Shown piece after piece: positions 21,099 to 33,317 of a DNA stretch of 64,000 nucleotides. Where the stretch lies: the NCBI GenBank assembly GCA_027946365.1, contig JAPEUQ010000015.1:868001-932000 (forward strand). The letters are read 5' to 3'. The stretch's first letter is position 1. Each line of letters opens with the position of its first letter. The notes below the pieces were generated by a model. It saw nothing but the letters and a program-made list of their open reading frames with translations, was not told where the DNA came from and searched no databases. A program made the position numbers and the translations under genes. Source of the stretch: Kalmusia sp. IMI 367209 (lineage: Eukaryota > Ascomycota > Dothideomycetes > Pleosporales > Didymosphaeriaceae).

Positions 21099-23904
21099 AT
21101 GGCCGATATGGACGGCGCTGGTATTGTCCATGATGCCTTCGCGACCGAACGCCTCTGGAAGCCGTCCGCATTCTTTGAGGATCCCGCGACGTACGAGTCG
21201 TCACTGTTTGCGCCCGTACAGCTAGATGGCATGTCGCGTCTCCCTCACACGCGTCGAGCAATGCTAACCGCGTCCAGTGCCCGCCATAAAGCTCGACCAT
21301 CCGTATGCCCCAAAGAAAACCCTCGACCAGGAACTGCGACTACCTGATGTTGAGTCATTTGAGTTCGGTCCCCTTCCGGACCTCGACAGCTTCGATGAGT
21401 CGTCGATATCGCTCGACACCCCGCCGCCGGCGCAGGAAGAAGATGTTTGGCAAATCGCCTCAGAGCTAGGCCCAGCAAAGAAGGATGTCAGATTCTTCAC
21501 CTGGGAATCTTTCGAGCATCCTGGACACGTAGAACGCAGCACGGTGTATATCACAGAGTCTGATTCAGTCATCTTTGATGCTGCACTTGCTCAAGACCAT
21601 GACAAAATAGCTGCGGGGAGGGTTCTGAAGGGCAACGTGCTTCTAGAGTCCCTATGGAACCTAGGGCTCGGGCGTTCTTCAATTCTTTTCTCTTTCAACG
21701 CAAAGTTGCGGTCCTTTGAGCCCGCCATATCCGACGGAAGAGCTTCCGGCGTCAGTCTTCGTCTTGCTCAGAGTGTCATCAATCAGTTTATCCATAGTGG
21801 GAACACCTTCCTCTATCTTCGGTCTTTTGTCGAGCGTACGTTTATCTCGGCCGATTCCCTCTCGGCAAGAGTCGCCTTGGCTACTTCGGTATCTAGTCTG
21901 CTGTCCACCTTCGAAGAACATCTTGGACGCCAATCTGCCAACATCAAATCCTTGCTCCAATTGCAGCGTCTTTTTACCAAACCACGCGAGATCCTAAATT
22001 ATATCGCACGAACAATCGATGCCGTAAAGCATGCTCAAAACAATGAACAGCTGTCTTCACTAGTTCATCGTCGATTGCTGGAGACAGAGGAAGGAGGCAG
22101 CTACATTCGCCAACTGTCTTGTCAAATTCTCAGTCGAATTGCGCAACCAAGTATGGATCTCTTGGGTGAATGGATTGGTATCCGACAAGAACAGGAGACC
22201 GTGCCATTCTCAGACCGGGGCGGCTTTGTTGCCGCTAGTGACATTTCGGAGCAGCAAGGTCCCCCTGAGTACGTATACCGTCCAGAATTGATGCCAAGAT
22301 TTGTCAGTCCCGAGGATGGGAGTACTGTATTTGAGACTGGCAACAGTCTTCGATTCCTGAAATATCATCATCCGGAGCATCCGCTAGCATCATTACAAAA
22401 GTTCGCCGTGAAACCTCCTTCGTTGGAATGGAAATTCGGTTGGCAAGATATTGAGTGTGTCTCCGATAAGGCGAAAGCCTACGAGAATAATCTCCGTAAT
22501 GCGATCCTAGAATTCTCGAGGGGCTCGTTGTCGTCGAAACCTGCAGACACTGGGGTCAATAAAACGACCTCTCAGGAAACGAACGAAGGCATGAATTTTG
22601 AAAATTATATTGAACAGTCGATGCAAACTTTGGATGGCCCGCCCAAACAACCGCTTAGCGGTCTACCAGATGAGCTTAAGCTTCTAACGGAACGGATACT
22701 TAGTACCCATAGTGAAACTCAATCATCAGAGTCCAACACCTTCTCGCCGCCGCTATCGATAACCTCTACCCTCTCCTTTGGACCGCTTCTTCTAGCACAA
22801 GCAAAGCTGGTAAACGCTACCACTCTCCGCCTTTTCTTTCGTTCCCACAATTTACGTTTGCATCTCGCACTGCAGCGACAATATCAACTTCTCGGAGACG
22901 GTGTGTTCTCGTCAGGCCTAGCTTCGGCTCTCTTTGACCCTGAACGTGAGAGTGCGAAACGACACAAGGGCCAGATGCGAAGCGGCGTCCATATGGGCCT
23001 TCAATTGGGCTCCCGAGAGAGCTGGCCACCTGCCAGTTCTGAGCTGAGACTTGCACTTATGGGCTTGTTGAGCGAAAGTTATTATTCTTCTGCGCTCTTC
23101 CATTCTACACAAAAGCAGAATGCAACACGAACAGATCGACGAGACAACAATGAACTCCCGGGCCAGCTCAATTTTGCTGTTCGACAGCTCGAAGAATCTC
23201 AAATGGAGAGGATCATGGATCCATATGGACTGTATGCACTTGACTTTCTGCGCTTGCAATACGCACCACCTAGTCCGCTGAACCTCGTTATCACCCCTAT
23301 TGCATTAGACAAATATGACTACATCTTTAGGTTTCTCCTCCGGCTCTTACGCATGATTTTCGTTGTCGCACATCTTCCACGACAATATGCAGATTCAGAA
23401 TCTCGTCTCTTCAGAACGGAAGCGCACCACTTCGTCACTGCGCTTTCGACGTACATCTTCCAGACGGGTATTGCAGAGCATTGGGATGTCTTTCAGTCGC
23501 ATGTTACCAGCCTCGAGCGCCGCCTCGCCGAAGAAGACGCGGCGAATGAGCTCGGAACACACGTTACGGAAGGCCTCGCTTCCATCCGCGACGCTCACGA
23601 GAAGTGTCTCGACAGCATTCTGTTCTCGCTCTTGTTGCGCAGACGGCAACGCAATGTCATGGCTCTCATTGAAGAGATCTTCGAGCTTATACTTCTCTTC
23701 GCGAAGAAACAAAATCCTGACACGACTGTGGAGGAGAGCGTCAAGAACATGTATCTGAACTTGAGAGGCAAGATCAAGGTCTTTTTGAATGTGTGCAGGC
23801 AGTTGGCAGGCAAGAAAGGGTACGGGAAAGGGAAGGGAACAACGGAAGAAGATACGATGGATAGATTGGGTGTGCTATTAGAGATGAATGGGTACTTTGG
23901 CTAG
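21099..23904 (+). CDS. Gamma-tubulin complex component (Spc97/Spc98 family, GCP5/6-like)
   Basis: Exons 21099-21228 and 21278-23904; 918 residues. The N-terminal part (LLESLWNLGLGRSSILFSFN, SGVSLRLAQSVINQFIHSGNTFLYLRSFVE) and the C-terminal GRIP-2 half (LNLVITPIALDKYDYIFRFLLRLLRM, HFVTALSTYIFQTGIAEHWDVFQSHV, HEKCLDSILFSLLLRRRQRNVM) match the family that forms gamma-tubulin ring complexes at spindle pole bodies. Length and large central insertions suggest GCP6 rather than GCP2 or GCP3. The 49-nt intron appears to start with GC: the only donor in the required phase is GATG|GCATGT, with branch GCTAAC and acceptor CCAG. No GT donor in the correct phase exists nearby. Confidence 0.85.
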
Positions 23905-24149
23905 GGGCAGAGTAATGGAGGCCTGACGCGTATATCGTCTAACATACCCTTTTGGGACGTCGCTCCCATCATCTTCGCAAACTAGTACCTTTCCATCGAT
24001 AAAAACACCTAAGCAGTTGACGACTAACTTTTAGGCAACGAAATAGTTACCCTTACGCAATTCACAGAACACGTCTCTTTCGTGCATTTTCACGGAATCA
24101 TTTTAAGCTCAATTCTTTCTACATATCTGTTTCTACAAACCTCAACACT

Positions 24150-25370
24150 ATGTCCCGCACACACTCCCTCGACAATCTCCGTACCTTACTCACAGCCCTC
24201 GTCGTCTTCCACCATGCCTCTATTCCCTACGGCGGTGTTGGAAACTGGCCGTATGTCCCTTCTTCCGGCCCAGACTTGTCTCTCTTTGTAGCAATCTTCA
24301 ATATTGTCAACCAATCCTACTTCATGGCGTTATTCTTCCTCATGTCTGGCTTCTTTTCTACAATTGCGGCGGAAAAGCGCTCTAGGACTGTGTTTCTGAA
24401 AGAAAAATGGAAGAGACTAGGCGTACCGATGGTTGTATACAGTGTGTTAGGCCCGGGAGTTATTGAATGGATGATTGGTTTGAGGGATGGCGCAGGGTGG
24501 GGACAGGCGGCAGTAAGGGCGTGGGCCGGGGTGCGGAGCGTGAGGGGAGTCAGAGGCCCAGTATGGTACTGTGCGCTCCTTTTGATATTCGACGCGCTTT
24601 ATGCTCTTCTCCGACCTGACCATTTCCTGCCCGCCCGTCCGAAAAAAGAGGACGTTGCACCGCAAGGGCGCATGCCGCTGCATCGATCCTACCTCCTAGA
24701 CCGCTACATCTACGCCGGCTTGCTGGCTGCTTCGCTCTCGAGCTTTGCCATCAGGACAGTGTGGCCGATCGGAACTCCCTTCAAGCCGCTGGGTCTCGAA
24801 CTCGGCTTCCTCCCGCAGTACATTCTATTTTATACCACGGGCGTGTACACCCGTCGCTCCCTCAAGACCTCGCTCGATCGCATCATTCCGCGCTCTTCGG
24901 TTCGAATTCCACGGACCTTGGTCGCGCTGAGAATGGTCGGAGCTGTCGTAATGGTGTTTGTCAATATTGGCGTGTTCCACGCGATGACAATGTCTAATTT
25001 GGAGGAGGCGCGGGGAGGGTGGAATCTACTTTCTTTGTGCTATGTTGTGTTTAACGAGGGGCTTGGGATTCTGGTTTCAGCATGGATGGTAAGGATTTTC
25101 AATGAGTGGGAGTGGACGAAGAGAAAGTGGGTGTTGTGGGGTGTTGACCTGGCGAGGTGGAGTTATGCAAGTTTTTTGGTGCATGCGCCTGTGGTGGTCG
25201 CGGTGCAGTGTGCGTCGGAGCGATGGGAGGTAGAAGGTGGGGTGTTGGGGTTGGACTTGGGCCCGGTGGTCAAGGCCGCAGTCGTAGGGTTAGCGGGGGT
25301 GTGGGAGCTGGGTTTGGGGTGGGCGCTTGGGAGAGGGTTGGAGGGCTGCAGTGTCAGGGGATATATTTAA
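24150..25370 (+). CDS. Acyltransferase-3 family membrane protein
   Basis: Single exon, 406 residues. It starts MSRTHSLDNLRTLLTALVVFHHASIPYGG, the conserved first helix with the HH pair of acyltransferase-3/OpgC proteins, followed by YFMALFFLMSGFFS. About nine or ten membrane helices follow, including FLPQYILFYTTGVYTRR and WSYASFLVHAPVVVAVQ. Members transfer acetyl or other acyl groups to sugars, lipids or natural products at membranes. No biosynthetic partner gene is adjacent, so the substrate is unknown. The last third is very G-rich on the coding strand. Confidence 0.85.
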   Translation: MSRTHSLDNLRTLLTALVVFHHASIPYGGVGNWPYVPSSGPDLSLFVAIFNIVNQSYFMALFFLMSGFFSTIAAEKRSRTVFLKEKWKRLGVPMVVYSVLGPGVIEWMIGLRDGAGWGQAAVRAWAGVRSVRGVRGPVWYCALLLIFDALYALLRPDHFLPARPKKEDVAPQGRMPLHRSYLLDRYIYAGLLAASLSSFAIRTVWPIGTPFKPLGLELGFLPQYILFYTTGVYTRRSLKTSLDRIIPRSSVRIPRTLVALRMVGAVVMVFVNIGVFHAMTMSNLEEARGGWNLLSLCYVVFNEGLGILVSAWMVRIFNEWEWTKRKWVLWGVDLARWSYASFLVHAPVVVAVQCASERWEVEGGVLGLDLGPVVKAAVVGLAGVWELGLGWALGRGLEGCSVRGYI

Positions 25371-25666
25371 GGGATAGAGATCGTTAGTCTCAAGGTGAGG
25401 TATTGACGAACTTTTTGTTCTGCATGGATCAAAACCAGTTTGCCGAAAACGGTCTGGAGAACGGATTGCTGGGATGAGCATGTCATACGTCAGCACAGCA
25501 CTCAATCTACCAGTTAACGGATCAGCATCGGATTCACTAGAACCACACCTCAGAGACAACAGATTATCATTACAGGGTCCTTATATGCTCCGTCGCCAAA
25601 GCGACAAAGAAGGCATTGATGGGTATCGAACGGGATGCGGTAGACAATATCAGGACTAGAGTAAGG

Positions 25667-26340
25667 CTAGTAAGAGGATGATGGGACATCAGGCTTTTCC
25701 TTCTTGATCTTCTCGCACTTGACACTAGCGATCTTCTGGTCGAATTCGGCGGGGAGCGTCTCCTGCGTGATTTTCTTGTCGGTAGCGCTGAGACAAAGGG
25801 GTGTAGATGTGGTGGGGCATTTGAATTCGCTAGGTAATGTTAGCACCAAACATGCAAACCTCTTATACTACAAGATGTCTTTTTAATGATGTAGTTTCAT
25901 GATGTAGTTTTTCAGACGCGGTTATGGGGAAAAGTGACTTACGTGAAGAAGTCACATTTGTACCCCTCCTGCACGACCAAGCTACGTGTCTTGCTCTCCC
26001 ATGCACCGTATAGGCTGGTCAAGTCGAAACATCCGGAGTCTGTGGGGAGTGCAGTGTAGTCGGTGGGGGAGGTCGTGCCCTTGAGGTTTTGAGCTTTGTA
26101 GAGGGTTGCTGCGCCATCGTTCCGAGAGTCCTGATTGATAAGGTATTAGTGAGGCTTCAATGTGAGTGTGGAGGAGAGACGTACAGGCGCATCGACTGAG
26201 CCAGATCCAGATCCCGAACCGGAACCTGAGCCGTAAGTGGGAGGAGAGTCATCGGTGGGACCGGATCCATAGGTGGGATAAGCAGTCGCGAATGCGGGTA
26301 TAGCGCTCAATAGAGCGAAGACAGCCAGTGACGTGCGCAT
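25667..26340 (-). CDS. Secreted protein with Gly-Ser linker and cysteines
   Basis: Exons (transcript order) 26340-26185, 26130-25943 and 25829-25667; 168 residues. Signal peptide MRTSLAVFALLSAIPAFATA, then YPTYGSGPTDDSPPTYGSG leading into a (GS)n stretch at the end of exon 1. Exon 2 holds SPTDYTALPTDSGCFDLTSLYGAWESKTRSL and YKCDFFT; exon 3 holds EFKCP, PLCLSATDKK and SVKCEKIKK. The mature part has five Cys. Introns of 54 and 113 nt have good borders. The flexible linker followed by a small Cys domain is typical of secreted fungal proteins. Family not recognised; effector or cell-wall role is a guess. Confidence 0.72.
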
Positions 26341-27501
26341 GTTTGAGTCAAATGGTTCGATGGTTTGATATGGTAAGTCGAATACGAGTGCTGTTTTTGA
26401 CGTAAAAGCTTGCGTTTTGGTAGTATGCGATTCGTGCGGTTCGTGAACAGTAAGCTTGAGCGCGAGGATATTTAAACGAGTGACAGCGTCCAGCAGCGAT
26501 GCGTGGAGCAAAGAGAGCGTGAAAGAGACAAAAGAGCGAAAGCGTTGGTAGGCAACAGACGGGCAGGAGCAAGAGCCAGAGAGAAGAGAGACCACCCGTG
26601 CCTCCGGAACTCCTCGTGCCTTATATGAGAGGGCAACACCGTTGCCAAGGGTACTCCGATGCAGCTCGCAATTTGACAGTAAGAAAGACAGGCCAACCTA
26701 GAAGGATCGGCGAACCTTAAACCCAAGCTTGTAAGTGATTCGTTCACGCCCACGCTCATAGAGGGGCGAAGCGCCACAGAACATTGCGAAACACTGGATA
26801 GATCTCGTCGCTGCACGAGGTGCTGGACTTTGGTAGCATGCGAAGGTGTACGCAGGTGGAGGGCCTAGAGCAGCTGTGATTGGGTGGATGGGTGCGAAGC
26901 CAGACATCGTGGGCCTGAAAGGGTTAAGTCTTGTCCAAGTCCGTTCGGATGCCGATCCTCACATCAGACGCCTTGACCAAGTTGCGATCATCTGTGCATT
27001 CGCGAAATGCGCGCTTGCTTCGAATGTCCGCTTTACGCCTGCTTATCCACACCTTGTAGTACGCCCGAGTGAGCTGCTGCATCCCTAAGATGTGGGATGC
27101 CTAGTACTGCGCCGTTTTGCAGCGAGTAAGAAGTAAGAAGAAGTCCGATCAAATCTACCCTTGCACGATGCCGAGCATCGTAGGGATGAAGATGAACTCT
27201 CAAACTACGGAAAGGAGCCGTCCCTTGTATGCAACACTAACTCAGTAGTGTGGCACTGAATGTGCATTTTCGTAAATGGCTGCGTAACTCATACTCGGAA
27301 GGGACTGATGAACTGAGAATGCCTCCCTTACAAATGAGGGTGTGTGCCCCGGAGACATTCCGTCAACGCCACGCACAAGGCGCAGGTTCGTTGGATGCTC
27401 CCGATGTCTTTTCCGGAGTAGTAGTTGTCACTGGGCATATCCCCCAAGGAGAATGACCAAAGAAACCGCCCGATCCGTTGAAGGAAAGGTATTCCCTCCC
27501 C
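26341..27501. other. 1.2-kb intergenic region
   Basis: Promoter of the secreted protein gene (an AT-rich TATTTAAA lies near 26469) and 3' UTR of the Zn2Cys6 gene. No convincing gene. Confidence 0.5.
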
Positions 27502-29003
27502 TCACACGCCCTTTCCTAGATTCTTGAAATCGGGTTGCTCAACAATCTTGTAGGGCTGAACGCTGTGTGTCCTCTCTGGGCTATCTCGGCTCAGATCCCT
27601 TGTCCTGTCTACTAGGACCGCAGCTGCTGCATCACGTACCGAAAGGTACGGGTCTCCTTCACGACACTCCCAACACACGCAATCCGCGGGGTGGAAATTT
27701 TTGGGAATGATACCACACACCTCTGCAGGCCACATCAACCCTCTTCTAGTTTCTTTATCTGATATGTGCCAGATATCAGCAACCACTTCTTTTGCCCAGG
27801 CGTTGAACCACATGTTAGGAGCGCGAACCAATCCTATCGCCCAATTCGCAAAGATGATCAACGCGAAGGGTCTTCTCTCTCTTAAGAGCTTGAAATACGC
27901 TTGCGGAGCCGTCATCGTCCAAACAAGAGCGTTGGCCCAGAGAGGAGGATTGCAGGGCGAATTCATGAAGAACCTCTCCCAATGCATCAGGGCCTCCCGA
28001 TAGGTCTGTCGATGCTCATCTTCCACAATCGGAGAGGTGTCTAGGAAGTGACTGAGAGAGCGGACCACTTTTGCTCCCATAGCATGCATTACACACGGCT
28101 TACGCTTGAAAGGTTGCGGCTTGACCAATTCTCGCAATTTGCCGTTTTCGACACCTGCCATATTGGGCCCAAGAGCAGCCCACGCCCCTCGAAGTACTTG
28201 CAGAATATCGAGAAAGGACGACAGGGGGCTCGATGCTTCGTCAAAACCAAAGACGATGGGGAGACCAATGGTATAGACGAGAATCAGGAACGAAAATGCG
28301 GTAATGGCACCGCCATTTTCGACGTTGACCTCTTTGACCGACTCGCGAAAAGAGACTAGGGCTTCGTGATGCTGTTTGCAAGCATTCTGGATATGACGAT
28401 CTCGATTGCGGATATCGATAAGAGAAAGATGCAGTGCAGAGAAGGCTAAAACGCTGTGCATTAAGTACAAATGGGACTTTGCCTCGCCCGGTACGTTGAC
28501 CTGGAACAGGAAAACGGATTTTTGCGGCGCAAGAGTAAGGGAGGATGTAGTTGCATAATGTCGAAGGAGCCCCAAGTCATCTGCATCGAAGCTGGCTAAC
28601 GGCATCGGGTAGCTTAGTGCGTCTTCTGTAGGCAGGGTTCTACGATGGTGTTTAGTACTGGCGGGGCGTATAGCAGTCTGGAGTAGAGTTACTGACTCGG
28701 CAAACGCCTTCTCGATTATCGGACGAACCGCCGCGCTCCACGCGGTGAAATCGCATGTCGTTCCCCACTTTGTGCAGTTCCCACACTTGGGCATCCGCAT
28801 GTCACACTATATCAAGTAAGTTCAACCGCACTGTCCCAGTAAATGCGAGACGATATTCCCACAGGGCGTTCGGTTCTTCCATAGCCGTTACCTTGCTAAT
28901 CCTGCGGGAGTAATGAAATGGCCTGTACCTTTTTCCTGCGTTTTTTACATTGACTGCAGCCGTTCCGACTCTTAGTGTGATACTTGCGTAATCCACCCGC
29001 CAT
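27502..29003 (-). CDS. Zn2Cys6 fungal transcription factor (Upc2/sterol uptake control type)
   Basis: Exons (transcript order) 29003-28929 and 28806-27502; 459 residues. The DNA-binding cluster is split by a 122-nt intron: exon 1 gives KYHTKSRNGCSQCKKRRKK, exon 2 starts CDMRMPKCGNCTKWGTTC. Joined, this is the complete six-Cys pattern CX2CX6CX5CX2CX6C. The rest has the C-terminal ligand/regulatory region of the Upc2-like group (DLGLLRHYATTSSLTLA, YLMHSVLAFSALHLSLI, HHEALVSFRESVKEVN, VLRGAWAALGP). Upc2 itself controls sterol biosynthesis and uptake genes, but many fungal paralogues of this group have other targets. The start is the ATG directly before GGLRKYHTKSR. Confidence 0.88.
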
Positions 29004-30179
29004 TACACGGCTTTGGGATGGTTTGGTACCGCCGCGGTTTTTGTTTTCTACACTCGTTCAAGCCGCGTTCACAGTCGGTGAGCTGTCGTGAGGTTGGTGG
29101 TGAAGTGGGCGGCTGGCTCGAGGATTGGGTTCATCCGGCGTACACTTGACTTAAAGAGGCATAGCTCCGCCGTTTTAGTCCGTGTATTGTTCAGTAGCTT
29201 GGCGAGCGGGGGTATTATATGTACCACATCGAGTCCAGCCTCCGCTGCTGAACAAGAAAAAGCAAAACACGATACTGAAATTTACAGTTTTGGCTCATCA
29301 AATGCATTCAAACGTCGTTATGCAATCACTCCGAAGGTCTATTCCACAGTATTTTTCGCTCCCCGTTCTGTACGTTTAGATGAAGTATGACATCGCGGCC
29401 TTCCGATGGCAGAAACGACTCCGGTGCCACAGCAGCACACTTTCCGGGATGGTAACCAATCCGCTGTTGGCCTAGACACATATCATTGCTAAGAAAGTTC
29501 TGGCTGACTATCAAGATTATCCGTCCAATCATCGGAATTTCGCTCCTGGATAAACACTTATGATGAACGATCATACAACACCAAAAGGGGTTGTGCGCAT
29601 ACATAAAATGTCTTCAAACACATTGGAATCATCGGGTACTTGGAAAATACGCTCTGGATTCTGCGCAGCACATTGCCAGCGATCGTAAGATATATTAAAT
29701 GTAGAAGACTCAAGAATCCTGGCATGGGTATCTGGGAATTCTGGTCACCCACTGTATGCAAGATGAGAATCGGCATCGAACAGTTGCGCAAAATACCCTC
29801 TCGCTAAACTGCGTACCATTCTATTTAGCACAGTAGGGGACGTAGAATTGACGGAAGACAGTACATTAGGCGAGGGAAGAAGTAAGATTGAAATTTCGAA
29901 CAGAACATGTTCAGGTAGTTTTGTTACGCTCTTGCTTCCAAGTATTGAAATCGCTATATGCATAGTATGTATCCTCTCTCAACATGCCTACACGGAACCG
30001 TGTCTTGGGTATATTAACTACGAAAAAAAAAACTTCTACGTTATGCTTGGGAAACCATTCGCCGTTAAGAATGTTTCGCCTCGTATGAACGCCAGGGGTA
30101 TTATGTCCATGAAAATACTGCAGTATATATACTCCGAACCAAAGTATAGCAATAGAGTGGAGTTGAGCCACAAATTAGG
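29004..30179. other. Lower-GC intergenic region
   Basis: About 1.2 kb that looks more AT-rich than the flanking genes. Contains short A runs near 30026 and no supported gene. Could include an old decayed element, but no transposon protein pattern is visible. Confidence 0.45.
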
Positions 30180-32643
30180 CTAGGAGGTGGGATCATCATC
30201 TGGCTCAACATCGAGCCCACGAAGTCGTCTCGCTAAAAGACCTGCACCATGGGATGTGGGTAAACCCCCGACACCGCAAAATGCATTCCCTCCGTATCCT
30301 ACGTCGCCTTTATTGAGCTTTTCGAAAGAAGTCGTTTTGTTAACAGGAATTTGTGAGCTTTGGATTTCCGGAGTACTCGGGGACGTGTACCCACTATGCG
30401 ATCTGAAAGGGCTAGCCAGATCCACGTCCATAAGATCTCGGGACAATGGTCGAGAGGGTACCGAAGGAATGCGGGTTAACGGGAAAGGAATTGGTCTCAT
30501 ATCGGACATGGGAGAGCTGAAATCGGTGTGGTGAGAAGGTCCGCCTGTGAATTCTACTGCTGGTGGAGGGAGCTGTGGGCGATGCTTCGAGTTCCGGCCG
30601 TCTGCTTGGCTATGAAGTTGTTGTGATAGAGAAATCCCCGCACTGCGACGCCGCAATGCTTTGTCAGCCGAGAGCTGGGCTGCAGTAGATGAAGGTACCT
30701 GTGAAGCTAGGGAATCTCGGGATGCTTTATATGTACTGTATCGAGGTTCTGGTAGTTGTATTTCGTTACGGAGCTTCTCTTTTCCGTCCGGTACACGGTT
30801 GGCAAACACAACGCGAATGCTTTTGTAGAGGTAGTATCGACCTTTGGATGGGCAACATATGTGCAAATGAATCAAATAGCGTAAGATGGGTCGATCGTTG
30901 GGGTCATCCGAATGACTCAAGGCAGCCTCTGGACGATCCGTGCCCAGATTGTTGCGAGTAGAGAGCGGCATATCAATAATCGGTCCTGCCGAATAGCTGC
31001 GTTGGCGAATGAAAGTCTTTTGGCCTGCTTCCATGTCCGATAGATCGTACGGAACGAGGAAAAGCTTGACGGCGGTCTTATTAGGGTTCTTGATGACGAT
31101 TTGGAGTTGGCCCTGTTGGGGGAATGCGATAGCTGCCTCCTGGCGGAGCTTTGGGCGACGTTGACCTTCTCTTCTTCTTCTCCTTTCGCCGAAGAAGATC
31201 TTCTCTAGATTTGTACTGTCGGTCCTGTTCATCATGTTCCAGCCGATGCTCAAGATCGTCGTAACCAGGATCGGGAACCGTGTGCCGCCGCTTCCGTGTA
31301 CTCGTTTCAGTGCATTCCTCTGAACAAGCCAGAGAGTTCTCAAGATCCACGAGTCCCACGTAGGGGCTAGGTGAGTCGTCTGAAAGTCGCCCATTTCCAG
31401 TGCTATAGCTGTAGAAGACGGCTGGAAATGGCACGGCTACGTGTGGTGGACATTTGAGGGTTGGACCTGCATTGACTCCTTCCCAGCACGCCGATCTTGG
31501 CGATGAAGTTCAGAGGCCTTGACGGTGTTGTGGACATCCTTCCACGCAAGATCGATTCTTCGTACGAGCCTACCATTGGCGCATGGTGTAATGGCGAAGC
31601 ATCGGAGAATGATGGCCTGCGTGACCCTAACAACGGTGTCTGGGGGCTGGAATGAGGCTGAAACTGGTTCAAAGAAGTAAATGACCGTCTTGGCTGATGT
31701 GCTTGGTATGGCATTGCCGTAGCCTTTCTCATATGACGAGCTGCTGGGGTGCCTGAAACTGATGCTGCCATGTCGCTTGATTTGAAGGCCCTGAACGATC
31801 GCGGAGAAAATGTGTGACGTCTATTGCTTCGCTCTGGGCTTCTGGAAGACTGTCTCGAGCCAGGTCGTGATGAGAAGTCCAAATCGGTGTTGTTCGATTG
31901 CTGCACAAGCGGGCTTGTTGGTGGTAGAAAAGCGAACGACGAGAATGACGATTGCGAGATTGCCCGCGTACGGGCGAAAGGGCGTTGCTCATAGTTCGAG
32001 GCTTCTGGGAAAGCGTACGGCGACTCTGCCCGGCTCTGAGGGCGTGCAGCTGTCGGGAAAGAGTGATGCCATGGAACCACGGGTGATGTCGCCAGAGGTA
32101 CCACCGACGAAGCTCGTTCATCATGCTGGTCACGATCCTTCTCCTCCCTGAAATCCCCAGAGTGCAAAGCCGACCGCGGTCGGGCTATCTCCATTCCCGC
32201 CGACGCATGGTCTCGCAGTGGATCAGGTGTACAAGGACGCGAGGGTTTGTAGTGAGAGGGCGAAAGCAGCGGTGTTTTGGGTCGAGGTTCAGGGCTATTG
32301 TCACGGTGGTTATCCTGAGCCAAAGTTAGCAGGTGCCCTCTGGATAGTAAGAGAGCAACGCGGAGAGACTCACACGCTGGCACGGCGGGCTCTTTGCTCT
32401 TTTCAGACGCTCTATCAACTCGACACGATCAAGCAGGGGCGATTTCCGCGCATGCGCGGAGAATGCTGCTTCACCATCCGGGCTGGAAATGGACGGGACG
32501 GCAGGGCCGGAGCACCCACGGTCTAGCAGTGCTCTTTCATAGCCATTGCCCTGTTTCCAAGCTCTTTCAAGGTCCTGCGGGGACGAGGCCTGCAAAGCCG
32601 GGCGCGGCGGGCGGCCGTCGTCTGGCTCATGAAATATCGGCAT
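30180..32643 (-). CDS. Atos/FAM214-type protein (DUF4210 + chromosome-segregation domain), two frame breaks
   Basis: Exon 1 is 32643-32374, exon 2 32314-30180. Residues 1 to about 330 are low-complexity Ser/Pro/Arg-rich. Then comes the DUF4210 motif (VGSYEESILRGRMSTTPSRPLNFIAKIGVLG), followed after a frame change by LKCPPHVAVPFPAVFYSYS and SPYVGLVDLENS. After a second frame change comes the C-terminal domain (GQLQIVIKNPNKTAVKLFLVPYDLSDM, KTFIRQRSYS, LRYLIHLHICCPSKGRYYLYKSIRV). The same motif order occurs in animal FAM214/Atos proteins. The breaks are near 31478-31486 and at the five-G run 31118-31122 (CCCCC in sense); removing one base at each gives about 800 residues. No plausible intron explains either. 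Function in fungi is unknown; animal homologues act in transcription. Confidence 0.8.
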
Positions 32644-33317
32644 GGTCCAGGCCGTCCTCTGTGCACAGCAACATGGGAACAGAAAGGAGCAGTCTCAGGC
32701 GCAGTGGCGGGCTATGGGGGCAGGCGGGTGTATACGGTGAGCGAGTACTGAGACGCCGGATGGCGGGGACTTGGATCAGGTGCTGGCAGGAGCGACTGGC
32801 AGTCTTTGCGGAAATAAGTGGTGCGTTGGCTCCACCTCGTGCAGCTTCGCAATCCACGTCGCCGCCGCACAAGTGTGCCCTTGCCTGGGGAGTACTGAGT
32901 CCTGGGCAACGTGGAAGCGCCGGGTGGGAGGATGCGGAGGAGCAAGCGGCTGCCGTCGACGATGACGCTTGACAAAGGCGAAGCTCGGAGCTCCTCGTCG
33001 GCCGCAGGACGTGCTAATCGCTGTGCGGCCGCCCACCGCAATCGCATTCGCCGTCGCCCTAGAGCCTGTTGGGCGCTTGCTGGTCACACGACGCAGAATA
33101 TGACCTCGCGTTAATTGCCACGGCTTGCCGGCTGCGCAGCCGCGCCCTTTCTGTGCATTGTCGCCAGTGCTTGAGTCACGCCGGGGGTGACGGCTGGGCG
33201 AATCCCACCGCCGATGGCGCCAAGCCCTGACGCCGCCGCGCCGAAACTTTCCTCCTCTGCCAATGCTCGCCGCGCACGGAGAGCAGTCTGTGGCAGCACC
33301 AGCATACCGCACTCGAC
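32644..33317. other. Divergent promoter region, Atos-like / FYV7
   Basis: About 670 bp of GC-rich sequence between divergent starts. Open frames on both strands are compositional; no gene seen. Confidence 0.5.

Noticed and set aside
29004..30179. Decayed or RIP-mutated transposon
   Set aside because: Base composition is only mildly AT-rich by eye and no transposase, integrase or terminal repeat is visible.
32394..32972. 192-codon plus-strand open frame opposite the Atos-like first exon
   Set aside because: Antisense shadow of a supported exon with no motif of its own.
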